Assembly: GCF_006716315.1 (NCBI RefSeq)
Contig: NZ_VFOV01000001.1
Coordinates: 4,728,501 to 4,792,500, forward strand
Source of the DNA: Nocardioides albertanoniae
GTDB lineage: Bacteria > Actinomycetota > Actinomycetes > Propionibacteriales > Nocardioidaceae
Length of the DNA: 64,000 nucleotides
Direction of reading: 5' to 3'
Made by a program: the position numbers and the translations under genes. Of the stretch, positions 1 through 6,762 are shown in pieces (the first letter of the stretch is position 1; every line of letters starts with the position of its first letter). The notes beneath the pieces were generated by a model. That model was not told the origin of the DNA and searched no databases. It saw only the letters and a program-made list of their open reading frames with translations.

Positions 1-856
1 GGGTCTCGGGCACCTCGATGTCACCGATGCGCGAGACGGTCACGACGCAGACGTGGCTGGTCTCCTGGCGACCGCCGATGCTGCTGGTGACCTGCACGGT
101 CGGCGCCAGCGGCTCGGCCGACCATGACACCGACTCGAACCACTCGGCCATGTCGTCGGTGTCGAGGAAGTTCTGCTGAGCCTCGCCGGGCTCGGGCACG
201 GGGATCTTGGCGCCCAGCGAGAGCGAGCGCGCGATCATCCACTCCATGTCGTGGCCGACCGCCGGCCGCGCGGAGAAGCCGGCCCGCGACATCACCCGGT
301 TGACCGTGTCGAGCCGCTCGCTGATCGCGGCCATCTCACGCTCGGCGGCGCCGGCGGAGAACTTCGCCAGCGTACGCACCGTGGCGTCGCGCCTGCCGAG
401 GTCGACGCCGTAGTAGACGAGCTTGTCGGCCTGGCTGTGCGCGGCCATGTGGGCCTGGTTGCGCGCCATCATCTCCTCGAACCCGGGCTGGGGATCGGGA
501 GCGTTGGCGAACGCTGCATGCGCCCAGTGGCGTACGGGATAGGGGCGGGTGGTCACGCGGCCGTGGACCGTGTTGCCGACCAGGTCAGCGAGCTGGCTGG
601 CCTGGTCGGTGATCAGCCCCTCGAGGTCGGAGTGGGCACGGAACGACCAGGTCTGCGGCTCGGCGAGATACCAGGCGATGATGCGGTCGGCCGTGAAGGT
701 CAGGTGGCCACGCACCTCCTCCAGCGCCCACTTGTCGCCTCTCGGCTCACGCGCGCCCTTCGAGTCGTCGCCGCCCTTGCCGAAGACGCCCTTGCGTCCC
801 GACCTGGGCTTCTCGAAGCCGGGCCCGTAGGCCCGCTCCGTTCGCGGCCGCCTCAT
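1..856 (-). CDS. Conjugation/T4SS VirB4-like protein, N-terminal part (partial)
   Basis: Runs off the left edge, so only about 285 N-terminal residues are visible. The ATG (complement of 854-856) overlaps the stop of the upstream gene by 4 bases, so the two are translationally coupled. A basic, glycine-rich head (residues 1-45) is followed by a globular region containing FTADRIIAWYLAEP near residue 54. The region resembles the N-terminal halves of VirB4/TraC-type ATPases in actinobacterial conjugation clusters. The Walker motifs would lie beyond the edge, so the ATPase assignment is inferred from resemblance and from the small membrane proteins next to it. It could belong to an integrated element or a resident secretion system. 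Confidence 0.5.
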   Translation of the reverse strand, partial: MRRPRTERAYGPGFEKPRSGRKGVFGKGGDDSKGAREPRGDKWALEEVRGHLTFTADRIIAWYLAEPQTWSFRAHSDLEGLITDQASQLADLVGNTVHGRVTTRPYPVRHWAHAAFANAPDPQPGFEEMMARNQAHMAAHSQADKLVYYGVDLGRRDATVRTLAKFSAGAAEREMAAISERLDTVNRVMSRAGFSARPAVGHDMEWMIARSLSLGAKIPVPEPGEAQQNFLDTDDMAEWFESVSWSAEPLAPTVQVTSSIGGRQETSHVCVVTVSRIGDIEVPET

Positions 857-2013
857 GCGGTTCCTCCGTCAGCTGGTCCGTCAATTGGTCCGTCGGTTGG
901 TGCGTCGTCGCCATCGAGGCGCTTGCGGTAGTCGTTCACGCTCTGCGGTCGCTGCTGGTCGGAGACCACCGGCTGATCCTGATTCTCCCTGCGACGCGTA
1001 CGCCCCGAGGGCTCATCTCCGATCTCGTCGACCGCGTCGACCTCGTCGAGCCCGGGCTCCGGGGCGATCTTCACCTCGGGCCGCACCGCCGGCGCGAGCG
1101 GCTGCCTCGCCGGGTTCGGTGCAGGTGGCGCGGCTTGCTGGGGCGGCGCGGGCGGAGCCTGGCCGGTCGGGCGTGCCGGAGGCGGAGGAGCAGTCGGTGC
1201 GGCCGGTGCGGCGGGTGCAGCCGGAGCGGCGGGAGACGACGCGGCTGCGGGCTCCGGCTCCTGCTGCTGCGCCGGCTGGGTCTGCTGGGTCTGCTGCTCC
1301 GGTTGCGCTGCCTGCTTGCGCTCCTGCCACGGCGCCCCGCCCTTCCACGGAACGTCGCGCGGCTCGCGCGGAGACGACGAGGGCCGGCTCGACCAGCCAC
1401 CCTTGGCGGGGCGTACGCCACTCGTCGGCTGCTGCCGCTCGGCCTGGGCGTCGCGCACCGATGCCGGCAGCGCGCCTTCGACGATCTTGGCCTCGATGAC
1501 CGGCCGCACGGGCGCCGCCTTCTTCCGCACCGGCGGTGTCTGCACGGCGGGCTTGGCAGCCGAGGTCTTCAGCACCCGCGGCGCAGGCGTCGCGGCGGCG
1601 GCCGGCTGCGGGGTGTAGAGGCGTCCAGCCCTGCGCTGCGCCTTCGCCCAGCCGCCGCGCGGACGCGACGCGTGCCGGAAGGCGACCGCGACGCCACCGG
1701 CGTAGTGGGCCTCGGTCTCCACGCGCGGAGTCGTCAGCTCGTGCCAGAAGGTCATCAGCCACGCGCCGGCCGAGCTCTCCGAGCTGATGTAGTCGGAGGC
1801 CTTCATCGAGAGGTAGGACGCGGCGATCAGCCACAGCCCCATGCTGAGCAGGGTCACCGGCATGCCGAGCTTGCGCAGCAGCACAAGCGTCACTGGTGCG
1901 ATCACCAGGAACAGGAAGATGGTGCGATAACGCATCTCCCCGATGTAGCGACGAGGAGGACCGAGATAGGTCTGGTCGACCTCGTACAGCTCGTCGTCGT
2001 CAGGCAGCCTCAT
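853..2013 (-). CDS. PrgI/TcpE-like conjugation membrane protein with long Pro/Ala-rich tail
   Basis: 386 residues. Two adjacent membrane segments near residues 30-47 and 52-70 follow an acidic N-terminus (MRLPDDDELYEVDQ). After about residue 115 the protein becomes a long low-complexity Pro/Ala/Gln/Arg tail. The head resembles the small PrgI/TcpE-type inner-membrane proteins that sit next to VirB4 ATPases in Gram-positive conjugation modules, and the 4-base overlap with the VirB4-like gene downstream supports that. The roughly 250-residue tail is far longer than the family core and is probably disordered and cytoplasmic. It may act as a docking or scaffold region, which is inference. Confidence 0.5.
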   Translation of the reverse strand: MRLPDDDELYEVDQTYLGPPRRYIGEMRYRTIFLFLVIAPVTLVLLRKLGMPVTLLSMGLWLIAASYLSMKASDYISSESSAGAWLMTFWHELTTPRVETEAHYAGGVAVAFRHASRPRGGWAKAQRRAGRLYTPQPAAAATPAPRVLKTSAAKPAVQTPPVRKKAAPVRPVIEAKIVEGALPASVRDAQAERQQPTSGVRPAKGGWSSRPSSSPREPRDVPWKGGAPWQERKQAAQPEQQTQQTQPAQQQEPEPAAASSPAAPAAPAAPAAPTAPPPPARPTGQAPPAPPQQAAPPAPNPARQPLAPAVRPEVKIAPEPGLDEVDAVDEIGDEPSGRTRRRENQDQPVVSDQQRPQSVNDYRKRLDGDDAPTDGPIDGPADGGTA

Positions 2014-2052
2014 CCCCGAGATCCCTCCCTGGGTTTGCTAACGGGACCGGGT

Positions 2053-2319
2053 TCACCCCTTGAAGAGACCAGCCATCCACTGACCGAGGTCCGTGGCGTT
2101 GTTGCCCACAGCCAGGCCGAGGACGCCGAGGCCGATGATCAGGCCGCCGACGATGGTGACGGCCTTCGAGATGTTGCCGCTGCGCGCGGCCCACAGGACC
2201 GTCACGCCGAGGATCAGGACGACGAGCGTGATGATGTTGTCGGTGATCCACTCGGCCAGGCCGCCGGTGCCGTACTCAGCGGCTTGCGACGAACTCTGGA
2301 TCAACTGGTGCGGTGCCAT
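2053..2319 (-). CDS. Small two-helix membrane protein of the T4SS-like operon
   Basis: 88 residues. The ATG start (complement of 2317-2319) has a strong upstream GGGAGA ribosome site. Two hydrophobic segments lie at about residues 28-45 and 53-72, separated by a short basic loop, the shape of VirB2/TrbC pilin-like or TcpD-like proteins. It is the first gene of the leftward operon, 39 bases before the PrgI/TcpE-like gene. An ORF extending further upstream exists, but its extra residues look like non-coding sequence and it lacks a ribosome site. Function is inferred from topology and position only. Confidence 0.5.
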   Translation of the reverse strand: MAPHQLIQSSSQAAEYGTGGLAEWITDNIITLVVLILGVTVLWAARSGNISKAVTIVGGLIIGLGVLGLAVGNNATDLGQWMAGLFKG

Positions 2320-2784
2320 GATTTCTCCCTTTCCCGAGGTGAGGTCTGATTGCCGGATGCGTCCGGAAGTATTCGGTTGTCCCACTCGGCGCAGCCCCAT
2401 GCGGCACCGACAGGTGGAGGCGTCCCGCCCCTCCAGTGCGTTGACGCGAACTCCCGGGCGTCGACATTTTGGACAAACGCCACCGCCATGTGAGACGAGC
2501 GTAGTCCTCAGACCGCCCCGGCGCACCTCGTTCCACCAGACGACACGTGCGTACGCACGTGCGTATCATGCCGCTGGTCACGCCGCCGACAGGTTCGCTT
2601 GTCGCCACCTGGCCACGGCTCGACAGGTTGTCCCGCTCTGTGGTCTCATTCTCCGAGTTCTTGCGAGGTGAGGCTAACTTCGGGGAATCTATAGTCGGCG
2701 CACTTTCGCGAAATTCGCGCGCTTGCGTCCGGATTCGCAGATTTGCCCTTCATTCAATCGGATTTCTCGGGAGGACGAGCTCAC
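2320..2784. other. 465-bp divergent intergenic region
   Basis: Lies between the leftward T4SS-like operon and the rightward 57-residue membrane protein gene. The right half is noticeably more AT-rich than its surroundings. It holds an 18-bp perfect palindrome (2544-2561, listed separately) and a TATAGT hexamer near 2689 that could be a -10 box for the rightward gene. No convincing coding frame was found; the small frames here lack ribosome sites. Confidence 0.5.
2544..2561. promoter_or_regulatory. 18-bp perfect palindrome, candidate operator
   Basis: CACGTGCGTACGCACGTG is a perfect 18-base palindrome placed in the divergent intergenic region. Alternating ACGT/GTAC palindromes of this size are typical of TetR-family operators. 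The adjacent genes are a T4SS-like operon on one side and a small membrane protein on the other, so it could control either. No regulator gene is adjacent, so the cognate protein is unknown. Confidence 0.4.
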
Positions 2785-2958
2785 ATGGACAAGAAGAAGA
2801 TTCTCACCATCATCGGCGTTCTGTTCGTCGGGTTCTGGCTGTTCACCGATCCGCAAGGACTGACCAGCACGATCTCGGCCATCGCCGGTGGCATCTGGGG
2901 CGTCACCACCGACGTCTTCGGCGGCGTGATCGGCACCATCAAGGGCTCGACGAACTGA
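2785..2958 (+). CDS. 57-residue single-pass membrane protein
   Basis: The start ATG is preceded by GGGAGG at 2769-2774. It encodes a lysine-rich N-terminus (MDKKK) followed by a hydrophobic helix at about residues 6-20 and a glycine/threonine-rich second hydrophobic stretch (about 28-50). A longer reading from 2743 exists, but the ribosome site favours 2785. It is divergent from the T4SS-like operon and may be related to it. No family was recognised. Size and topology fit a small accessory membrane protein or peptide. Confidence 0.5.
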   Translation: MDKKKILTIIGVLFVGFWLFTDPQGLTSTISAIAGGIWGVTTDVFGGVIGTIKGSTN

Positions 2959-3073
2959 CCCCTGCCTGACCTACGCCGGCGCTCAGGCCCCGGCGTTGTG
3001 GACTCCTTTTTCTTCGCTGCCCGGTATGGGGACTGCGCAGCACGGATAACTGTTTGACGTCGACGGGCGACCT

Positions 3074-3103
3074 GACAAGACTTCGCTTGTCTCGATGTCA
3101 AGA
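3074..3103. promoter_or_regulatory. Candidate operator upstream of the MFS gene
   Basis: Two overlapping inverted repeats sit just before the ribosome site of the MFS gene. GACAAG (3074-3079) pairs perfectly with CTTGTC (3086-3091) across a 6-base spacer. TCTCGATGTCAAGA (3090-3103) is an imperfect palindrome of the type bound by MarR-family repressors in actinobacteria. The position, ending 5 bases before GGAG, would allow simple repression. No regulator gene is adjacent. Confidence 0.4.
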
Positions 3104-3117
3104 TAGTTGGAGTCGCC

Positions 3118-4371
3118 TTGTCTCTTCTCACCCGGATGCGGGACAAGGTCCTCTCAGAAGACCCGCTCATCCGAGCGATGTCCTACCAGTCAGTGCTCTC
3201 GGCGTTCGCCGAAGGCACCTTCCTGACCGGATCGGCGATCTTCTTCACTCAGATCGTCGGCCTCTCCGCCGCACAGGTCGGCCTCGGTCTCACGATCGCG
3301 GGCGCAGCAACGTTCTTGTTCGCCGTCCCCCTGGGCCGACTCGCGGATCGAGTCGGCACCCGCGTCACCTGGATCCTCGGCGCCATCCTCCAGGCGCTCC
3401 TCTTCGGAGCCTGGATCCTGGTCGACAACTTCGCTGCGTACGTCGCCGTCGAGGTGCTCCTGGCGCTCGCCTCGTCGTGGCAGAAGTCGGGCCGCGACGC
3501 CTACCGGATCTCGATCTTCCCCGCCAAGACGCGGGTGCGGTCCTTCGCCTACATGCGTGCGGCTCGCAACGTCGGCTACACGCTCGGCGCCCTGGCCAGC
3601 GGCCTCGCCCTGGCGGCCGACTCCAACACCCTGATCAAGGCCGTCCCGGTGATGACAGCCGTGGTGCTGCTGGTCAACGCCTTCTGGATCTCCCGCCTCC
3701 CCCGCCTGACGACCCCGGCTCCCGCGATCGCGGCGCCGCAGGACGTACGCGACCGGCTCGGCGCCCTGCGCAACCTCCCGTTCCTGGCGACCACGTTCTT
3801 CAACGGGGTGCTCGCCACCCATCAGGTGCTGCTCAACGTGGTCATCCCGCTGTGGCTGGTGCAGGAGACCGATGCGCCGCGAGTGCTGCTCGCGTGGCTG
3901 TTCGGCACCAACACGGTGATGGCCGTCGGCCTGCAGGTGATCGCCGCGCGCGGCGTCAACGACGTGACCACGTCGCTGAAGGCACAGCGCCGCGGCGCCC
4001 TCTGCTTCCTCGCCTCCTGCGGCATCGTCGCGGTCACCCACGACACCGTCGGCCTGGTCACGATCGCTCTCGTCTGGATCGGGCACGTCACCGTCACCGG
4101 CGCCGAGCTGCTCCAGTCGTCCGGTGAATGGGGCCTGATCGCCGACCTGTCCGACCCGAACCATCGTGGCGACTACCAGGGAGCCGCCCAGGTCGGCGAC
4201 ACCCTCGGCACCGTCTGGGCCCCGGCGGCCTACACGTTCCTCGCCATGGAGGTCGGCACGCTCGGTTGGGGCATCATCGCGGTCGTCATCGTCGTCGCGA
4301 CCATCGGCATCCACCCCTCCGCCCGCGCGGCCGAGCGCTACCTCGTGCGCCGGCAGCCGGTTGCTGCCTAG
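3118..4371 (+). CDS. MFS transporter (probable efflux permease)
   Basis: 417 residues with about 12 hydrophobic segments. The MFS loop 2-3 signature region reads PLGRLADRVGTR near residues 70-81. The start is taken as TTG at 3118 because GGAG (3109-3112) lies 5 bases upstream; an ATG six codons in is the alternative. The motif set fits drug/metabolite efflux permeases of the major facilitator superfamily, but the substrate cannot be read from the sequence. The upstream operator-like repeats suggest ligand-controlled repression. A 71-bp hairpin repeat follows 16 bases after the stop. Confidence 0.75.
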   Translation: MSLLTRMRDKVLSEDPLIRAMSYQSVLSAFAEGTFLTGSAIFFTQIVGLSAAQVGLGLTIAGAATFLFAVPLGRLADRVGTRVTWILGAILQALLFGAWILVDNFAAYVAVEVLLALASSWQKSGRDAYRISIFPAKTRVRSFAYMRAARNVGYTLGALASGLALAADSNTLIKAVPVMTAVVLLVNAFWISRLPRLTTPAPAIAAPQDVRDRLGALRNLPFLATTFFNGVLATHQVLLNVVIPLWLVQETDAPRVLLAWLFGTNTVMAVGLQVIAARGVNDVTTSLKAQRRGALCFLASCGIVAVTHDTVGLVTIALVWIGHVTVTGAELLQSSGEWGLIADLSDPNHRGDYQGAAQVGDTLGTVWAPAAYTFLAMEVGTLGWGIIAVVIVVATIGIHPSARAAERYLVRRQPVAA

Positions 4372-4387
4372 CCGGTCGCCGGGCAGC

Positions 4388-4457
4388 TGTAACACGTCGT
4401 TCGGAGGACTACTCGCCCTATTGGAACGACCGGATAGTCCTGCGAACGACGTGTTAC
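4388..4457. repeat. 71-bp hairpin repeat family, copy 1
   Basis: The left arm begins TGTAACACGTCGTTCGGAGG and the right arm ends CGAACGACGTGTTAC. The arms are about 24 bases with a single internal mismatch, around a 23-base centre that starts CTCGCCCTAT. It lies between the MFS stop and the wHTH/DUF559 nuclease gene. The same element recurs at 5605, 6610 and 45235. This copy ends in C instead of the final A of the other three. Confidence 0.9.
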
Positions 4458-4517
4458 CGCCCGAAGCCGGAACGGCCGAGGGCCACCTGCCACACACAGG
4501 AGTGCCTCAGGCACGAG

Positions 4518-4526
4518 TTATCCACA
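4518..4526 (+). other. Perfect DnaA-box-like nonamer upstream of nuclease gene 1
   Basis: TTATCCACA matches the consensus DnaA box exactly and is followed by G. It sits 51 bases before the ATG of the nuclease gene. The same nonamer, also followed by G, lies 51 bases before the ATG of the second nuclease gene (60520-60528). No origin-like cluster of boxes is present here, so a role as promoter element or protein target is as likely as DnaA binding. Confidence 0.6.
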
Positions 4527-4577
4527 GGGCACTCCGGGGCAGTCGCGCTCATCAGGCGGGACTCGCAGGCTGGGCCC

Positions 4578-5588
4578 ATGAACCCACGAATCCAGGCAAC
4601 CATGGCCGCCAACCATGGCCTCATCACTCGCCGGCAGGCGCTCGCAGCCGGCCTGGACCTCGAGACGATCCACACTCACGTCAAGAGTGGCGCGTGGACG
4701 GCCGTGCGCCGCGGCGTCTACGCCGAAACCGCGTACGTCCAGAGCATCACGCTGCCCACAGACAGACAGCGCCTTCGTGATCGGGCCGCCTGTGCGGCCA
4801 TCACGGTGCCGTTCCTACGAAGCCACGACACGGCAGCGCTCGAGCTCGACATGCCCATCCTGCTGCCGAAGAAGCCGCAGACGCACGTCACGCGCGCACC
4901 AGTCGTCGGCAGCCACAACAAGTGGGGCGTCAAGCATCATCTTGCGCCCTATCTCGACGTTCAAGTTGCGCAGGCAAACGGGTTCGATGTCCTCGGTCTC
5001 GCCCGCACCGCGGTCGACATCGCCCGCGAGCACGGCCGGCCGTACGGTGTCGTCGCCGTCGACTCCGCCCGCCGGATGGGAGTTCCTCTCAGTGAGCTTC
5101 AGGAGGTCCTCGACCACATGGAGCACTGGCCCTACCGACGGCAGGCGCAGGAAGCCATCGACCTCTCGTACGCAGGGTCCGAGTCGATCGGCGAGACACT
5201 CACTCGTGACGTACTCGAAGAGCTCGGGCTCTCAGACATCGAGACCCAGTTCGAGATCTCGGACGGCATACGCACCGCTCGGTTCGACCTTAGGGTGGGC
5301 CGCCACATCTTCGAGTTCGATGGACGTTCCAAATACGTGGCAACCGCCGACGGCGGCTTGGCGCTGCGGTCGGTCGACGAGGTGCTGGCCGAGGAGAAGG
5401 ACCGCCAAGACTGGGCCCACGGTTTCCACCTCGGCATGTCACGGGTGAGGTGGCACGACCTCTTCGGCCGCGAGCGCACCTTCCTCAAGCCCCGTCTGAA
5501 CCGGGAGTATCTGGCCACATGTCGCGCCTTCGGCACCGACATCTCCGACCTCGAGCGGTTCCGCGTACGTCGCCCGAGGGCGGCCTGA
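4578..5588 (+). CDS. AbiEi-like wHTH plus Vsr/DUF559-type nuclease protein (1)
   Basis: 336 residues. Residues 1-55 form a winged-helix region of the AbiEi antitoxin type (GLITRRQALAAG, then VRRGVY). The middle part is unassigned. Residues 200-300 look like a Vsr/DUF559 endonuclease fold: SESIGE (201-206), ARFDLRV with Asp237, and FEFDGRSKY with Glu246, Asp248 and Lys252 as likely metal-site residues. ATG 4578 is chosen because longer in-frame readings run back through the hairpin repeat. The gene is bracketed by hairpin repeats 120 bases before its start and 17 bases after its stop. Such proteins are widespread in Nocardioides, but their role is not established. DNA binding and cleavage are inferred from domains. 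Confidence 0.7.
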   Translation: MNPRIQATMAANHGLITRRQALAAGLDLETIHTHVKSGAWTAVRRGVYAETAYVQSITLPTDRQRLRDRAACAAITVPFLRSHDTAALELDMPILLPKKPQTHVTRAPVVGSHNKWGVKHHLAPYLDVQVAQANGFDVLGLARTAVDIAREHGRPYGVVAVDSARRMGVPLSELQEVLDHMEHWPYRRQAQEAIDLSYAGSESIGETLTRDVLEELGLSDIETQFEISDGIRTARFDLRVGRHIFEFDGRSKYVATADGGLALRSVDEVLAEEKDRQDWAHGFHLGMSRVRWHDLFGRERTFLKPRLNREYLATCRAFGTDISDLERFRVRRPRAA

Positions 5589-5604
5589 TGCTGCGTGCCA
5601 CTCA

Positions 5605-5675
5605 TGTAACACGTCGTTCGTAGGACTACTCGCCCTATGAGAACGACCGGATAGTCCTACGAACGACGTGTTACA
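5605..5675. repeat. 71-bp hairpin repeat family, copy 2
   Basis: The most perfect copy: the 24-base left arm starting TGTAACACGTCGTTCGTAGG is fully complementary to the right arm ending GAACGACGTGTTACA, with a 23-base centre. It lies 17 bases after the nuclease stop and 16 bases before the convergent menA stop, so it can also act as a bidirectional terminator. The heptamer GAACGAC occurs in the centre and again in the right arm. Confidence 0.92.
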
Positions 5676-5690
5676 GCCTCTCCGAGCAGC

Positions 5691-6566
5691 TCAGACGAAC
5701 AGCAGCGGCAGTCCGACCAGCAGCCCCCACACCAGGGTGGCCAGGCCGGTCTGCTGGAGGGCGGGGATCAGGCGGGGGCCGAGGTTGGCGCGATCGAGCA
5801 CGGTGCGCACACCCTGTGCGGCGACGACGAGGAAGCCGAGGCCGAGCAGCGCCCACCACGAGGTAGTCAGGGCGACGAGCACGACCGCGGCCGCGGCCAG
5901 GGCCACCAGGGCGGCGTAGAGCCAGCGGGTGCGCGCGTCACCGAGCCGCACGGCCAGGGTGACCTTGCCCGACTCGGTGTCGCCGGGGATGTCGCGGAGA
6001 TTGTTGGCGACGAGGAGGGCGGAGGTGACGGCACCGATGCCGACGCCCGCCCACAGCGCGCCCCACTCCCAGGTCTCGGTCTGCACGAACGTGGTGCCGA
6101 CGACCGCGACGAGGCCGAAGAAGACGAAGACCATGACCTCGCCGAGGCCGGCGTAGCCATAGGGGTGCGAGCCGCCGGTGTAGTACCAGGCCGCGATCAT
6201 GCAGACCAGACCCACCACGACCAGCCACCACGCCGAGGTCAGCGCCAGCACGAGGCCGGCCACCGCGGCGACACCGAAGGCGATGAAGGCGGCGCGCTTG
6301 ACCGCCGCCGGCTTCGCCAGGCCGGAGCCGGTCAGCCGCAGGGGGCCCACCCGCTCGTCGTCGGTGCCCCGGATGCCGTCGGAGTAGTCGTTGGCGTAGT
6401 TGACCGCCACCTGCAGCGCCAGCGACACCACGAGCGCGAGCAGCGCCTTCCACCAGACCAGCCCACCGGCGTACGCAGCCACCCCCGTCCCGGCGATGAC
6501 CGGCGCGAGCGCCGCTGGGAGTGTGCGGGGACGGGCTCCCTCGAGCCACTGAGCGGTGTTTGCCAC
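5691..6566 (-). CDS. menA: 1,4-dihydroxy-2-naphthoate polyprenyltransferase
   Basis: 291 residues, an integral-membrane UbiA-superfamily prenyltransferase that attaches the polyprenyl chain to DHNA in menaquinone synthesis. The first aspartate-rich motif is NYANDYSDGIRGTDDE near residue 57 and the second is NNLRDIPGDTESGK near 188. Both are intact and flanked by about eight hydrophobic helices. GTG 6566 gives the family-typical VANTAQWLEGARPRTLPAAL start; upstream in-frame sequence runs through a hairpin repeat and is not coding. The ribosome site is weak. Other men genes are not in the window. Confidence 0.9.
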   Translation of the reverse strand: MANTAQWLEGARPRTLPAALAPVIAGTGVAAYAGGLVWWKALLALVVSLALQVAVNYANDYSDGIRGTDDERVGPLRLTGSGLAKPAAVKRAAFIAFGVAAVAGLVLALTSAWWLVVVGLVCMIAAWYYTGGSHPYGYAGLGEVMVFVFFGLVAVVGTTFVQTETWEWGALWAGVGIGAVTSALLVANNLRDIPGDTESGKVTLAVRLGDARTRWLYAALVALAAAAVVLVALTTSWWALLGLGFLVVAAQGVRTVLDRANLGPRLIPALQQTGLATLVWGLLVGLPLLFV

Positions 6567-6609
6567 GGGGCTATTCAACACCTGCCGCCGGAGGCGGGTG
6601 CGGCTGGGC

Positions 6610-6680
6610 TGTAACACGTCGTTCGTAGGACTACTCGCCCTATCTGAACGACCGGATAGTCCTACGAACAGCGTGTTACA
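6610..6680. repeat. 71-bp hairpin repeat family, copy 3 (orphan)
   Basis: Same arms and centre as the copy at 5605, but the right arm reads GAACAGCGTG instead of GAACGACGTG, opening two base pairs. It lies upstream of menA and downstream of the sugar ABC permease gene, with no nuclease gene directly attached. It is therefore an orphan copy, 0.9 kb from copy 2. Confidence 0.9.
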
Positions 6681-6705
6681 CGAGCCGCCGACCCCGAAAA
6701 CCCAG

Positions 6706-6741
6706 CGACCCCCGCCTGGGGAGGGAGGGAGGCGGGGGTCG
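6706..6741 (-). terminator. Terminator hairpin after the sugar ABC operon
   Basis: CGACCCCCGCC (6706-6716) pairs with GGCGGGGGTCG (6731-6741), an 11-bp GC stem with a purine-rich 14-base loop. It begins 21 bases beyond the permease stop on the minus strand. No long U-run follows, which is common in high-GC actinobacteria. Confidence 0.65.
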
Positions 6742-6762
6742 TGGGGTGGGGGGGGAGGTGGA

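Noticed and set aside
251..931. Long rightward open frame over the VirB4-like region
   Set aside because: It is the opposite-strand shadow of the partial minus-strand gene; composition is Arg/Val/Gly-rich in the pattern of high-GC antisense frames and there is no ribosome site.
4518..4526. Replication origin
   Set aside because: Only single DnaA-box nonamers are present, with no box cluster, no dnaA/dnaN neighbours and no AT-rich unwinding region.
4388..6680. Hairpin repeats as CRISPR array or tRNA-like genes
   Set aside because: Copies are dispersed between genes without regular spacers, and arms and loops do not fit a tRNA cloverleaf.
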